Below the pieces are notes generated by a model. The model saw nothing but the letters and a program-made list of their open reading frames with translations. It was not told where the DNA came from and made no database searches. A program made the position numbers and the translations under genes. This document shows, piece by piece, positions 12,461-26,375 of a DNA stretch of 64,000 nucleotides (its first letter is position 1; the number at the start of each line of letters is the position of its first letter). This DNA is from Hyperoodon ampullatus. Taxonomy: Eukaryota > Chordata > Mammalia > Artiodactyla > Ziphiidae. The stretch lies in contig OX457056.1 of assembly GCA_949752795.1 (NCBI GenBank), positions 95,998,942-96,062,941 of the forward strand. The letters run 5' to 3'.

Positions 12461-13661
12461 GTTAGTATTCCTCTCTCCCAGTCAAATATGGGAAAAATTC
12501 CACCAGAACAATCACATACAGAGTCTTCATTTTATAAATATACTCTCAGCACTGTTTAGTTACTGTCTTAGCTGGAATAACTGCCTTACAAAAGACTTTT
12601 GTTGCTGAATGTGCTGGAGATTAAAGGACTTAAGGAAAAAAGAAACAAGGCTTTGCCGGTCTCTTTAAGGACCCAAGGAAAGCTCCAAGGACACGTGCAG
12701 TAAAATGTTGGAAGTAGATTCTTTTCCAGTTTTATGAAGTGGAGCAGGCCACAGGCTCTCACTGAAAGGTGGAGAGTAACAGTGCATCTCACAAACAGAT
12801 GAAACAGGGGTCAAACCATGGTCTTGGTATTATGCACACAACTCGTGTTTAAAGAGATGCTGAGAATCAATTGCACGTATATTTGGCTGTAGTCAAATAA
12901 AGCTGTGAAGGCTATTTTTTTTCTTCTGTGAAAAAAATACCAAAGACAAACCTTCCAAATTTCACAAAGTTTTTACTGTTTACATCTCATATAGGTGGCT
13001 GCCACTCCAACAGACATTTTCAAGCTACTCTAGCAGGGATGCATGTGCTTTGTATAAACCCCAATTCAATGATGTAAGCAGAGTTCTAGCTGATCTGAAC
13101 TATTCCCGATGCCTGGCAGTCTTGGATGCAAACTAGATGACTGGCAGGGCCCTTGGTTTTTTGGCCAGTCATTACAAATTTCATAAATGGGAACTGGGCT
13201 GAAGGAACAACTCTCAGTGTCTCTATGCCATCAGAGAGGGGCAGTCACAAGTATAACCCAAGTCTGAAGATAATTAAAAAGTAATTCCAACAGCATATTG
13301 AAATGCTTTGCTTTTGGCCTTTTGTTTAAATTATTTTGGAGAGGCTAAGTTTTAAACTGCAATCTACCAATGTCAACATGTATAAAAAATGTTTAAATGT
13401 TCACACCTTTGAATCAGTAATTCTAATTTGCAATCTATTCTCAAGAAATAATGCAGAAGAAAGAAGATCTATATGTCCAAAGGTGTAAATTTAAAGCTTG
13501 TTTTTGACAGAGGAAAACTGGAGTAAATTATGGCTCATACAATGCTTATGCAACATCGTAAATATTTATAAAAGATTTTAAACACATGGACAATAAATGA
13601 AAAACAAGATGTAAAAAATATATGGATAGCACTATCAAAAATGGTTGTATAATACATGCCT
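12461..13661. other. Intronic sequence, nothing recognised
   Basis: Repeat-poor, AT-rich sequence without coding signal. It may contain conserved noncoding elements, which cannot be judged from one species. Confidence 0.5.
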
Positions 13662-13677
13662 AAAAAACACTAGAATA

Positions 13678-13981
13678 GGGGCTTCCCTGGTGGCGCAGTG
13701 GTTGAGAATCTGCCTGCTAATGCAGGGGACACGGGTTCAAGCCCTGGTCTGGGAAGATCCCACATGCCACAGAGCAACTAGGCCCGTGAGCCACAACTAC
13801 TGAGCCTGCGTGTCTGGAGCCTGTGCTCGGCAACAAGAGAGGCCGCGATAGTGAGAGGCCCACGCACCGCGATGAAGAGTGGCCCCCGCTTGCCACAACT
13901 AGAGAAAGCCCTCACACAGAAACGAAGACCCAACACAGTCAAAAATAAATAAATAAATAAAAAAAAAAAAAAACAAAAACA
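13678..13981 (+). mobile_element. CHR-type SINE, long form
   Basis: Begins ggcttccctggtggcgcagt and ends in (aaat)n and poly-A. Perfect 16-bp target duplications (aaaaaacactagaata) lie at 13662-13677 and 13982-13997. The B box is mutated to ggttcaagccc. Confidence 0.93.
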
Positions 13982-13997
13982 AAAAAACACTAGAATA

Positions 13998-16093
13998 AAA
14001 TATAATAAAATATGAACTGGGTAGAATAAAAATATTAATGATTGATTTCAATGAATTCTACAGATTTCTTTATTTTTCTTCAATAACAAAGATCTTTATT
14101 GAAAATGAAATTAATTCTGGGAATTAACATTCCCAGAACACACAGCTGAAATTAAATGAACAAGGATATGTAAGTCTAGAATTTAAAACCCACTGTGGTT
14201 TGTCCGAAAAGCTAAACAGCTGATGGATGTTTAGCAACTGCAAAATATATCCTCCTGGTCTCAGTAGGGCATTGCCCGTTTAAAATTTTGCTTTTACACA
14301 TTGCCAGGGAATTAGGTAGAGCAAAGTGAATTTACTGAGTATTTTTTTTTTCTTAGTGTTACCAAAGTATTTAAACACAATCTTAAAGATTCTTTTGGGT
14401 CACTATTCTATCCTTAGTTCAATTCTGAGCAAACAAAAACAAAATTCACTCGTCTCCTCTCCTGAATGGCACTTTGGGCAAAGTAATAGCTAATTCATTT
14501 ACATACTACACACCTAGCCATAGTTACATTATTTATAAGCTCATAAGTCTATAATTAAATTATGATGTATTCATAGGCCACAAACATGAATGTACTTTTG
14601 TTCATCTTTTCCCTTCCAGTATAAATTGCACAGAAAATAAATGCTTCCAATGATAAAGAGTTGAGGTGAGTACATATGTGTGTGTGCATTCTTTGCTCCT
14701 ATGCATTCTTATTAACCTGACTTACAAAGGGCTCTTTTATTTTAGTCTAACTGCCACTTCTGCCTTCCCACACTTTACAAACCACCAGATGGACCACAGG
14801 TTTGTAGGCTTCTTAGAGAAGGGGCATTATCTTCCTCACCACTGCAAATTTCCTTATTATGGCACCTTGCGCAGCATTTACAAAAAGCAGGCACTTGACT
14901 GACAGGGAAATCATTATCATTTTCCACTTCTAATGACAGTGAGGACCAGGTAACCATTGTTTCCCTAGTTAAGTGACACGTGAACTCATAGGAGCCAGGA
15001 CAGAGCCTAACTGCTAAGCGTAAACCTGGAGAGGGATGAGAGGCCCGGCTGCAGGCAAGGTGAGGGATGGCACCATGAGCCTGGCTCTGCGTGAGGGAAG
15101 GAAGGGCACCCAGGAGACCAGCTTGTGGTAAGGCTGGAGAGAGAAACGGGAGGACCTTCCTGCCACCCTACAAAGACTTAGTAAAATCTACACTTCTCAT
15201 GAATGCCTTTGGGATGGGAGTCCTGCTTGCAGGTGGGTGCAGGGCAAAAAAAAAGACTGATCATGGGGACAGTCAACACAGGGATATAGCACATGTGCTT
15301 GTTAAACTGGGTCAAGAGTCCAAGAATAATCTTCTAAGCACCTGCTTAGCAAGTACCTCCAAGCACCAGAACTATGCAAAGGAGGCATAACCCATACGTG
15401 TGCTCTGCTTTCAGAAACCCTGCTAGTTACCTATTGCTTGTCACTGATCTGACCCTTTTCTAACAGTGTTGATCATCATTATTTGTGGGTTCTGTATTTG
15501 CGAATCCACCTACTTGCTAAAATTTATTTGTAACCCCCAAATCAAATCATCCTTGGACATGCACAGAGTGGCAAAAAATGTGAGGCCCAGCTGAGGTCGA
15601 ACAAGGCGACACTCCCCTTCTTGTTCCTAGTCTCACACTGTAACCTTGCAGTCTATTTAGTGCCACTGAGAATTCAACAGTGAACAAAAAGGATAAAAAG
15701 CACTGGGCTCATGGAACTTATGTTCTAGTGACGCGATTGAAAGGTTGGATTGTGTGCATTTAGGTGAATACTTAAAGTACTGTGGTACTCAAACTTTTAT
15801 TAATACCAACAAGACCGATGGATGTAGAAATATTTTCATTCCGTCTGATTCAAATTACAGCATTGGAATAGTCAAGAGGACAGGAAGCAGCCAAGCCACC
15901 ACGCTGCTTGTGTCGTATCGAGTGATCATGTTTTCTAGGGCTTCCGCTTCCTATGGTGTACTAGATAGCCTGAAAAGTCATCCTGCTGTAAAACACTAGA
16001 AGCTGGATAAACTGAGCAAAAATTGGCCCATCATTATTATAATTATCCTGAGGAAATGATGCACCCCCTAGGTCACATGAAGTCTTTTAAGAA
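13998..16093. other. Intronic sequence, mostly unique
   Basis: No gene recognised. About 15640-15740 (caacagtgaacaaaaaggat then ggctcatggaacttatgttc) resembles an old L2-like repeat. The 99-codon frame at 15091-15390 has no family match. Confidence 0.45.
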
Positions 16094-16264
16094 CAATGGT
16101 CTGAACTTCGCCTGGACATTAAATCATCTGGGGAGCTTTTAAAAGTCCTGCTGCCCAGATCACAAGCAAACCATTAAACCAGAATCTTGGAGTGGCACTC
16201 AGGCATCAGCATTTTATAAAACCCCCTAGGTGATTTGGTGTCCAGCCAAGGTCAAGAACTACTG
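16094..16264 (+). mobile_element. MER5A-type hAT-Charlie relic
   Basis: aaatcatctggggagctttt, then ccagaatcttggagtggcac and caagaactactg at the end, follow MER5A. It is non-autonomous and diverged. Confidence 0.65.
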
Positions 16265-17245
16265 CTTTAGAAGGTGGTAGGGTATACAGTGCATGGAGAG
16301 GCAGTAGTCCCAATGTTCTGTCAACTTCACTCAAAATTACTGACGCTGGGGAATCTGAAAAGTTATCCAGCTTCTTAAATCTCTTCTCCACAACCTCATT
16401 TCTTCTGCTTTCCCCCCTTATACTGGGAAGTGGATGCTATCACTTTTCAGATGGATGCAAAGAACCAACCTAAGTGGGTACCTTCCTGAGTCTAAATATG
16501 CCCGTTCATAGTTAAACATTTGATTTTTTAAAATAAGTTCCTGCTAAGCTAAGGCTACATATGAAAGCCAAAGAAGAGACACATGAATTGCAAACAAAAG
16601 ACTATTATTTCCATCAATAAGTCTCTAAAAGTCAAGGATAATACCCAATATGTACTTAATGGATACTAATCATACTTTTCCTCTGCCAGTCTCTGTGGTT
16701 TTGATTCACATTCCTCTTTGGAAACAATAACTCCATTTTTTTTTTTTTTCAATGAACCAACCAGCAAAACCCCACAACATTTCCTATACATGTAGGGAAG
16801 AAATAGACCAGTAATTACTGAATTTGAGTGTCCTGAAAATCCAAAATGTCCTCTATACATAAAAGGTGTTATTAGAAAATACTGTGTGTGACCTGTGCTC
16901 GAAGATGGAAATATTCCATGCTGTAAAAGCAAAGTGAACCCTCTGGCAGGTATCCTGGGGGGTTCCCATGTGACTGTGTGCATTTGGACTCTGGTATCTC
17001 TCCCAGATGGAGTAAGACTCCCTGTCCTGGAATCCTTGAAGAGCAAGAACAAGAGCTAGATGGAAGTTTCCAGGGATTTGTTTATAAGAACATTATACTG
17101 CTATTTTGTTTGCATAGATCTAAACACAGGTTTCAGATCTAACCTAGAGATAGTTTGGATTGGTCAAAGTTAAGACATCAACACATCACAGTCAAGGCAC
17201 TTATAAACTAACTCATACCAGGGTTTATGACGCTAATAACAAAAC
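16265..17245. other. Intronic sequence without gene
   Basis: No repeat recognised. The 128-codon minus frame at 16666-17052 matches nothing I know and includes a poly-A-derived lysine run. Confidence 0.45.
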
Positions 17246-17249
17246 TGAA

Positions 17250-17465
17250 ATGAAAACAGCATTTAATGAGACTTTACTATATGCCAGGTACCAGTGCTTT
17301 TCATGTATCTCATTTAAGCTCCCAACAACCCTAAGTGGCCATTATTATTATACTTGATTTGCAAGTAAGAAAACTATGAATCAAGGAGGTTAGAGTTACA
17401 CAAACAGTTAAGTGGCGGAGAGGAATTTGACTCAGGTGGTCTGAGTCCAAAGTTCACATACTCAC
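17250..17465 (-). repeat. MIR, antisense
   Basis: ctttactatatgccaggtac, then tctcatttaagctcccaaca and gtaagaaaactatgaatcaa, are the antisense order of MIR. Confidence 0.6.
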
Positions 17466-19869
17466 CCCTCTGCTGTATTTCCCCTCGCATACCAGCCACG
17501 TTTTGGTTTCTGGTGACCAGCATAGTCACAAGAGTTGAAGACAAGGGTCAGGCCTGGGGTCAGCCTTGGGGACCTGTTAAGCCCATGGTCACCATGGGAT
17601 GTGGCCATCTCCCCAACCCTCTGGACTGGACCTGAGAGGGGTCACAGGGTTTGGGGCTGATAACACCGAACGGATTAGGCTCCTAAGACATCTGAAAAAC
17701 TGCATCCCAAAGGAGTATCAAGAAGAGAAGGGACAGCCAACTCCTGGCTGATGTGGACCGAGCTGGCTGCCTTATAGGGGCGGCACACCAAGTGTCTGCG
17801 TCTTCACTGTCTTGTGGGAGAAGCCAGGAGATGGCTCATGAGTCTGGGGATGGAGCTGAGGGAGCAGATTGAGCAGAGTTCACCATTTATAAAGTTGCTG
17901 GCCAGGCTCTGTAGCTAAGAAAGGGGTGGGAGGTGGAGAAAGAACACCACATTTCTTTGCACTCAGTCAGACAGGAAAAAGGGGCAGCGTGTAATGACAG
18001 GCCAGGCAGAGCAGGTGAAAAGAAAGAGGCTTCAGATGAGGTGGGGCTGACAACCCGCCCACATCACGACTGGGTCCTGAACAGGCCTGCCCTGGCCCTG
18101 ACAGTTATCTTCTAGTGAATCAAAGGCTCTGTGGTGTAGAAAGAGCCAAGCTGGATCAGCTTCTGTCTTCTGCTCTGCAGCTCTGATCTGAGACACACCT
18201 GAGCAGAGAGCGGCCTCTGGCTCCACAGTCCTGACCTGTCAAAACTCAGGCAGCATCTTCATTTCTGCCCCAGCCTGCCCTCTCCAGCTGGGCTGAGCAT
18301 CTCTAATAAGCAGTCTCGCTGCACGGATCCCTGGCCTCACCTCCTCTAACTCAGAGCTGCGCTGCCTCCTGAGCACTTCATTCTGGATCACGCGCTCTAC
18401 GGCTTCCTGAGGGGTGTCCCCAGGAAGCCAGGGCTGCAGTGTAATTGCTGCAGCTGCTATTGAAATTCACTTTTGGATTTCCATTCCCTGAGCAGAAAGT
18501 TCTGAAAGCTCCCAGGGAGAAGGGAGCAGGCTTTGCATCCTGCAGGCTCGGGCTATCCTGACAAATTCCTAAAGCCTCATTTCTGTGTGGTCTCTTTCAA
18601 AACCTTCTGAAGGTTCCAGGAGATCTATTTCTTGATAACTTTTTCTCCCTTGCTTGAGGTCTGGGCCAGAAGAGAGCTGAACAGATGTTAGATCTGAAGC
18701 TCTCCCAATTCAACCACTTGACCGCCGGCCTGCTAATCTGCCCTAATGTAAATGAAATGTCTTTGAGCTTTTCTCACTCAGAAAAAGACAAGATTCCAAA
18801 AAAGCTGGAGACATCCCTTCTTCAAGAAAAATAACATAAAAGAAGAGGGTGATTGGAGTCAGCTGCATTTCTGCCTGTTAGAATATTAAAGTGTGCTTTT
18901 TTCCCTCTTTCTCAGAAAGTCACAATGGATTATCTTGAGTTCTCAAACTCCTACATGCATTTTTTCTTCTTCTGCAAGTTGTCACTTGACTGACAAAAAA
19001 TATGCTTCAGTCCCTAAAAATGCAAATTCCCTGAAGAGAGTACTGACCTACAGTGAACTACAGCTCAGATGTGGAGTAAATGTTATTTTCCCAACTAGGA
19101 ATATTGATGGCTCCATGCTGGGGGCAGGCCTCAGTCAGCACTCAGGGCTAACACCTCAGGTGAAAGCACACACTTGAGTGTGTTCACAGTTATCTTAGTG
19201 ATTTTCTCCTATATCCTGCTTGGAGTTACCAGAAAGGCCTGGCCAGTGATCAAACACCACACACAAACATTATACCCCAAGAGGTCCTGCTTGGGAAAAT
19301 ATCCAGGCCAGCTGCCCCCAGCATACTGGATCTATAAGAGCCTCTTGGTTGCAATTAAAGACAATGGCTCTCCGATTTCCAATCTGGCCCTGGAAGGGCT
19401 GACTCTAGACTCTGGGCTCAGCGATCTGTACAAAGGCACCTCAGAGACACTCATTCATTGAAGACATACCATCTTTTGCTAAATATATTATGACATTTTT
19501 TACAAGGTGTACCACATAACCACAAAAAGCCAATTAAACTATGATATCAACGCTGTTATCATATAGAATTTCTCTTTTATGCTATTGAAAGAGCTCTTTT
19601 AGAGCAGTTTAGACGGGAATGTATCACATATCCCCCTTGTCAATCCATCAAAAGGCAAACAGAAGCAAGATAAATTCATTAAGCTCTTCCTAATGCTTTT
19701 TCACACCCAAGAGTTTGACTTTGTGAATCCCTTTTGTTTTAAGCTGTTAATTTTGAAATAATTTTAGGTTTACAGAAGAGAAAGACAGTATGTACACAGA
19801 GCCGATGCCACTGGTCTACATGCCACACTGTGGACAGCAAGGCTGTAGCAGAATTCCTAGATTTATGTA
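17466..19869. other. Repeat-poor intronic stretch
   Basis: About 2.4 kb with almost no recognised transposon, moderate GC and many CAGCTG E-boxes between about 18280 and 18470. Such stretches in a first intron often hold enhancers, but that is inference. About 19740-19800 looks like a short L1M piece. Confidence 0.45.
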
Positions 19870-20030
19870 CCAGAACTGCTAGTTACTGGCTGTGTGATGG
19901 CTGACCTTCAGTTCCTTATTTGGAAACTGGGATAATAATTCCCCTTATCTTCCAAGGCTGTTGTGAGATTTTGGAGGAAACATCCACAGAAACCCTAAGT
20001 ACTGCACAAACATCAGTTATCATTAACACA
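19870..20030 (+). repeat. MIR, sense
   Basis: gctagttactggctgtgtga, then ttcagttccttatttggaaa, gggataataattcccctta and ggctgttgtgag are MIR in order. Confidence 0.7.
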
Positions 20031-20244
20031 CCCTACAAGGCACTATGTAGAGTTTTGACCCCAAAGGAGTTTACAGTCTAGTCAAAAATGGTTCTTTACA
20101 TTTACTTGGTGCTGCAGTTTTACACAGTGACTTCATATCCATTCTATAATCTGACCTTCTCAATGATCCTGTGAAGTAGGTAGACTACACTGTGACTTCA
20201 TTTATTATATATGTTATCCTGAGGTTTGGAGGGGGTTCCTTTTT

Positions 20245-20458
20245 TTGTTTGTTTGTTTTTATTTTTACGGTACGCGGGCCTCTCACTCTCGTGGCCTCTC
20301 CCGTTGCGGAGCACAGGCTCCGGACGCGCAGGCTCAGCGGCCATGGCTCATGGGCCCAGCTGCTCTGCGGCATGTGGGATCTTCCCAGACCGGGGCACGA
20401 ACCCATGTCCCCTGCATCGGCAGGCGGACTCTCAACCACTGCGACACCAGGGAAGCCT
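20245..20458 (-). mobile_element. CHR-type SINE, short form
   Basis: The plus strand shows T-rich tail, acggtacgcgggcctctcac and an end at caccagggaagcct. Perfect 14-bp target duplications (gggggttccttttt) lie at 20231-20244 and 20459-20472. Confidence 0.93.
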
Positions 20459-20472
20459 GGGGGTTCCTTTTT

Positions 20473-21955
20473 CATAGTGGTAAACTCTACTTTGAGCATG
20501 TTGGCTTGTCCTTGGCCTTGCCAACACTCTTACTGTAAGTAACTTCAGACCATGTGAATGGGGCTTTGTCAACAGTGGGTTACTAGGTCTGTCTAACCTG
20601 GTCTGAACCTTTCTTATTTTTCAGACACCAAACTTTGCAACCTGGACCTGCTTTTGGGCCCAGGCAATTTCATGGATGCCTCCTCTCCCTGGGAACCCAC
20701 TGCTTGGTGGAGGCCCTGAGGGGGTGGGGTTCTTGCTAGCTCCAGCTGTTTCTAATTAACCTCACCCTGCTTTCCTCCTAGGATGGTTAAGTCAATTCAA
20801 CAGATTAGCATTTTCAAAGGCACCAGATCATTTGCCATTAAACCAGCTTGGGGTCAAACAGAATTCAACCATTTTACACATTAATTTTAAGTCAAGAATA
20901 AAACACCCCTCCCTCCATTATCAACCTGTTTTTGTTTTTTTTTTTTTCTCCTGACCTCCTCACTTTCTCTTGGAGACTTCATAGGGGTAGTGAGTGGGAT
21001 ACTGGTGGGGTGATGGTCTATGATCAACCTGAAAAATCCACACCAATCAGGCTTGGCAAAGCTTTCCTTAGATATTTCTATAGTCCGTCCCACTCTCCTA
21101 CCCCCCTCGTAAAGAGTAAAGGACTCACCGGGAAATCTTTAAAATTTTCTAAAGTAACTAGACTCATTCATTTACATATTCCTAAATCTGCTTCCATCTC
21201 AAAGCTTTTTAACAGTGCCACTCCTGGATCTAAACTACAAAAAAGGTTACACACATATGTTCCCTGGCTTAAAAATTCTTTTGACAATAATTCAGGGTTT
21301 TTTTGTTTTTTGTTTTCAAACAGTTGCTAAAAACAAGATGTTATTTATCTTACAATTAAAAACACAGATGAGGTGAGATAATTTGTGGGGTAGCTTGAGG
21401 TAAAGGAAGAACCATAATCTTATCCACTGTGGGGAGGAATTTAGAATGAGGGAAGGCTGGCTGGCCTTGGACCCTATCCAAGGGAGTTCTGTCACTAAAC
21501 TACCCAAAAGAGAGCCTTATAAGGCAGTTTCTTCTAGAAGGCAAGTCTGTAATAAACCCTGAGGGCAGGCTCTAGAGAAAGATGGAAATCGTATCTAAGG
21601 GCATCAAATAAATGCCTTCTCAGCTCAATCACTCCATAACGTAGGTCTAGAGTGTAAAAGATCTTAAAAGTTATAACATCCTCTCCCAGACACTTCCCCT
21701 CCTCCCTTATGGAGCTGAGAGATAACCTAAAAGGGAATCTTGGAAACAGAATTCTCCGGACTCTCACATAGCACTTACAGTATCCAACAGCTTTTATTGC
21801 AAGTTCTTCCTGGTGTGCAATTTAAATGTGCCTTGTGGCTATTTAATTCCAGCCTGTTAATTCCTCTCCTGAAGAGCTGTAGAACAGTAGGTCAGGCACC
21901 TTCCATTTAATTCCCAAACCATGAAGAAACATTAACCTGTTCTTTCGATTACATT
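20473..21955. other. Intronic sequence, nothing recognised
   Basis: Unique-looking sequence. The 132-codon plus frame at 20932-21330 begins in a poly-T and matches no family. Confidence 0.45.
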
Positions 21956-21971
21956 CCTTTAAAAGAATCTT

Positions 21972-22323
21972 TTGTGTGTGTGTGTGTGTGTTTGAAACTC
22001 TTGTATTTTATTTTATTTTTTTACATCTTTATTGGAGTATAATTGCTTTACAATGGTGTGTTAGTTTATGCTCTATAACAAAGTGAATCAGCTATATGTA
22101 TACATATATCCCCATATCTCCTCCCTCTTGCGTCTCCCTCCCACCCTCCCTATCCCACCCCTCTAGGTGGTCACAAAGCACCCAAGCTGATCTCCCTGTG
22201 CTATGTGGCTGCTTCCCACTAGCTATCTATTTTACGTTTGGTAGTGTATATATGTCCATGCCACTCTCACTTTGTCCCAGTTTACCCTTCCCCCTCCCCG
22301 TATCCCCAAGTCCATTCTCTAGA
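21972..22323 (-). mobile_element. Severely 5'-truncated L1: 3' UTR only
   Basis: About 300 bp of L1 3' UTR in minus orientation, closely similar in reverse complement to 32211-32515. Target duplications of 16 bp with one mismatch (cctttaaaRgaatctt) lie at 21956-21971 and 22324-22339. A (TG)9 run at 21973-21990 lies at the tail end. This is a short, recent insertion. Confidence 0.9.
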
Positions 22324-22339
22324 CCTTTAAAGGAATCTT

Positions 22340-23333
22340 AAGGCAACCTACGGAATAGGAGAAAATATTTGCAAATGATGCAACCAACAAGGGCTTATTT
22401 TCCAAAATATACAAACAGCTCACACAACTCAAACAAAAAAAACAAACAACTCAGTCGAAAAATGGGCAGAAAACCTAAATAGACATTTCTCCAAAGACAT
22501 ACAGATGGCCAAGAGGCACATGAAAAGATGCTCAACATCACTAATTATTAGAGAAACACAAATCAAAACCACAATGAGCTATCACCTCACACACCTGTGT
22601 CAGAATGGCTATTATCAGAAAGGCAAGAAATAACAAGTGTTGGTGATGATGTGGAGAAAAGGGAATCTTTGTACACTGTTGGTGGGAATGTATATTGGTG
22701 CAACCACTACGGAAAACAGTATGGATATTCTTCAAAAAATTAAGAATAGAACTACCATATGATCCTACTACCCCACTCCTGGCTACCTAAAGAATAAGAA
22801 AACACTAATTTGAAAAGAAATACACACCTTACGTTCATCACAGCATTATTTACGACAGCCAAGATATGGAAACAATGTTAAGTGCCCATCCATGCATGAA
22901 TGGATAAAGATGTGGTACATATACACAATGGAATACCACTCAGCCATAAAAAAGGTGAAATCTTGTCATTGGCAACAACATGGATGGACCTTGAGGGTAT
23001 TGTGCTAAGTGAAGTAAGTCAGACGGAGAAGGATAAATATTGTATGACTTCACTCATATGTGAAATCTAAAAAAAATAAAACCGTAAAATAAATAAACAA
23101 ACCAAACAAAAATAAACATGTAGATATAGAGAACACAGAAGTGGTTACCAGAAGGGGTAGGGTGGGGGAGATGGCAAAATGGGTAAAGGGGGTCAACTGT
23201 ATGGTGACAGATGGAAACGAAATTTTTGGTGCTGAGCACCCTGTTGGGTATACAGAAGTAGAAACATAATATTGTACACGTGAAACTTATCTAATGTTAT
23301 AAACCAACGTTACCCCAATAAAAATTTTTAAAA
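22340..23333 (+). mobile_element. L1 fragment: ORF2 C-terminus plus 3' UTR, sense
   Basis: It runs from aggagaaaatatttgcaaat through ggtacatatacacaatggaa and ggatggaccttgagg to an A-rich end at ccaataaaaatttttaaaaa. The frame is broken. The truncated copy at 21972-22323 sits at its 5' edge in opposite orientation, but its own duplication shows it is a separate event. Confidence 0.88.
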
Positions 23334-23335
23334 AG

Positions 23336-26180
23336 TAACACCCTCCACCCCCCCCCCCCACAAAATGTATAAACAGAATCAGAACATAAAAAAAAAAGTC
23401 TGGAAGCCTACACAGAGCTGCAAAAGGACAAAGACATCATCATGGGGGGTGGGGAGGGGAAAGACAAGGGGTTTCACAAAGAAAGTGACACCAGCTGTTC
23501 CTTGAAGGCTAAGAGTTCAAAGGGTGGAAAGGTAAGTGAGGGTGTGATTATAAACAACAGCAAAGAGCAAACAATTACGGTGGCCGGACGACAAAGGGGG
23601 TTGGACAGAAGAGGCCAAAATAAGAGTTATTGTGAAGTGCTAGGTAGTTTTAACTTGCTACTAAAGGTACTAGCAAGGAAGACCCTTAAGAGTGAATTCT
23701 GATTCCACAAATAAAAATTAATTCTAAGGAAGAAGAGGGGATGGGACCCAAAGGAAACAAGGGATTGCCAAGGAGCTCAGATATAACGGACCATGAACAA
23801 AAGGAGTAACCAAGAACCGGAATAAAGGAGCACCATGTTCTCTTCTGTGAGATTTTATTACACATCTTGGTGTCTCTATTAACTTTTTATTAAACTGAAT
23901 TTTCAAATCTCCTCTTCCAGTTTCGCATGACTTCAGGGACCTCAAAGATCTAATGGTACTAAATTAATGATAACAGTTTTAGATTTGAGATTATTACGTC
24001 ACTACCTTTCAGATAGATTTTTTTTTTTTTAGAAAGATGGTTTTGCCTCTTATCACAGAGGCATAGAAAACAAGCAGACCAAGGTCTCTCCACAGAAGGT
24101 GGGTAAGTGTTGACCTCAGAAAAGAAGGGACTGGGAAAAGATTCAGAGTGTCTCCAGGGCTCCAGGGCAAGCACTCTGGGAGGTAGGTTTGTAACTTGCA
24201 TGGATACTTTGTTAAATCAACAAGACCAGACCTGTTTTGTGCATCCTCAGCTGTACAGCATCTTAGCACAGTGCTGACACCTGACAGATACTCAATAAAT
24301 GCAGGTTAAATGAGACCAATCACCAGAAGGAATGATGCCCCCTCCCTCTCAATACTTGAGGAAGCATAACAAGTTTCTTCTGAGGGTAGAAGAAGAACCC
24401 CTTTCTAGGCTGGAAGAACCTAGAAAATGCACTTCCTATTCTAAAAGCCCCAGTACTAAATGGCACAGAAGTTAATGGCACTCTGATGGGTTTGCTTCTA
24501 TAATTGTTAAAACACTTCCAGGAGAAATATATTAGGAGATCTGGCTTTAGCCCCATTTATCTCTGCTGTGGGAAAGTACTCTGGTGGACCTCACATTCTT
24601 TTCTGCTCTCCCTGGCATTCTTCTATAAATGGCCCCAGGCACTAGACCCCTTATCTCTAAATTTAGGTTGGGAAGAAAGGTTAATTTATGACAAGGTTTC
24701 CAGTTTTAGATGCTATTTCTCTTAACATTTTCCCCAAACATAAAGAAAAATTAGGTCTGTACCCTCCTGAGGTTTGCAGTCTGGAGAGGTGCTGAGGATC
24801 TGGTTTTCATAATAATGAGGTTATATGACTAGTTCTATACGACTATCAGTCTCAATATTTTATAATTGCACTGTGTGAGGGTTTAGAGATGTAAATAGCA
24901 TGAGAGAAGATGGATAAAACTAGATACAGGCTAGAAGTGACGATAATACTTAAATAATCACCAAGCTATCCTTCTGCTCTGATAAGGCAAGTTCCAGTGA
25001 TTTGGAAAGACTGTGGGGAAAAAGTCCCCTTGGAATGTGTAAGAAAAATGTCAATATTTGGAATGAATTCTTAAGCTATGCCCATTTCTCTTTTCATGGT
25101 ATGACTGATAAATCAGACCCAAAGGACTGTTTCTGTTGCGAAAGTGTGTGATTATTTTAGATTGTGATTTAAGTTTAAGGTGATGATAATATAAATAGTT
25201 AACAGTAAGTTGGTTTCACTATTTAAGGCTTTCAATTAGTGAACTCCGAAATCAGTGGCAGATGACCTATTAGCCATGTGGACTTCTGGGAAAAACTAAA
25301 AAAAAAAAAAAATTACTTGGAAAGCTTGGAGAAAGTCTGAGGTGTGTTAAAGAAGCAACTGCTTCTGTCATTTCAGGAGAACTGCCTCTTCTCTCCCTTT
25401 TTCCTACCTTGGCTGGGACCAGGAGAGAGACCGCCAAGGTTGGATTTCTAACCTTCCCTTGAAACTACTGCCTAAACAGACATTAGAATTAAAAGCTCTT
25501 TTTTTTTTTTCTTTTTTGTAAGTCTAGACTCTATTTTCCCCTTTCATTTATGGCAAGCTTGGACTTGTTTGGAATAAAATAAACGACCAAACATAACCTC
25601 AAAGGCATTCCTGCTGAACAGTGCATCCTGGGGACAAATTACACAAGAAAGGAAAAAGAAAAACAAAATGGTCATAAGGTTCACAACACAAACGACATCA
25701 TAAAAACATCCTTCAAAGAGTTTGTATTTTTTCGCCCACAAATAATTAGCTAGTTAGATTACTGTTTGAGAATCTGTAACTTCCAGTAAGTGAATTATTT
25801 TCCTTAAGAAACCATGAAATCCAATTTTTAAAATTCTTACAATCTAGCCAATCAAACATGGGACAAACAACTTCTCTCTGAAAGTCCTTATACTGTATTT
25901 CATCGTCAAACGCCTTTCTCCTATCTCTTGACTTCACCTCTAGACACTCAAGCCAAGAAAGAATGGAGAGAAAATGACATTTTTGGGGTCCTAGAAGAGT
26001 GGGGGCAGCTTTTGCGAATCGACTTGCCAGCTGTTAGCATGAGCTGGGTGAGCTTTGGGAACGGGAGAATCTATGGTATCTGGAAATCTTTTCTATACAT
26101 AACACTTGCCCTGCAAGTCCTCACTTTCTTGGCGCACGCACCAAACTCTCAAAACCACCAAAAAAAAGAGAAGGGGAGGC
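23336..26180. other. Proximal intron 1, mostly unique
   Basis: Starts with a C12 run at 23348-23359. Contains an L2/MIR-like fragment (about 24230-24312, gcacagtgctgacacctgac then actcaataaatgc) but otherwise no repeat I can name. No open frame matches a known protein. The stretch just inside the gene from 25.0 to 26.2 kb is a reasonable place for intronic enhancers (inference). Confidence 0.5.
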
Positions 26181-26375
26181 GTCGCCCATCCCTCCCAGCA
26201 TCACGCCGCTGCCAACTCCCCCCTCCCCGAGTGGGCCCGAATGCCCACGGGAGGAGCCGCGGGAACCAGCCAGGTGCGCCGGCCGCGGACGCCCGGTCGG
26301 CTCTTCCCCGCAAGGGGGCACCTGGTTCTCCCCGCACGGCGGGGCGGGGTCGGAGTCGGAGGGGAAAGCGCACAT

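Noticed and set aside
22021..23333. A single L1 inverted by twin priming
   Set aside because: The 3' UTR piece has its own 16-bp target duplication on both sides, so it is a separate insertion beside the sense L1.
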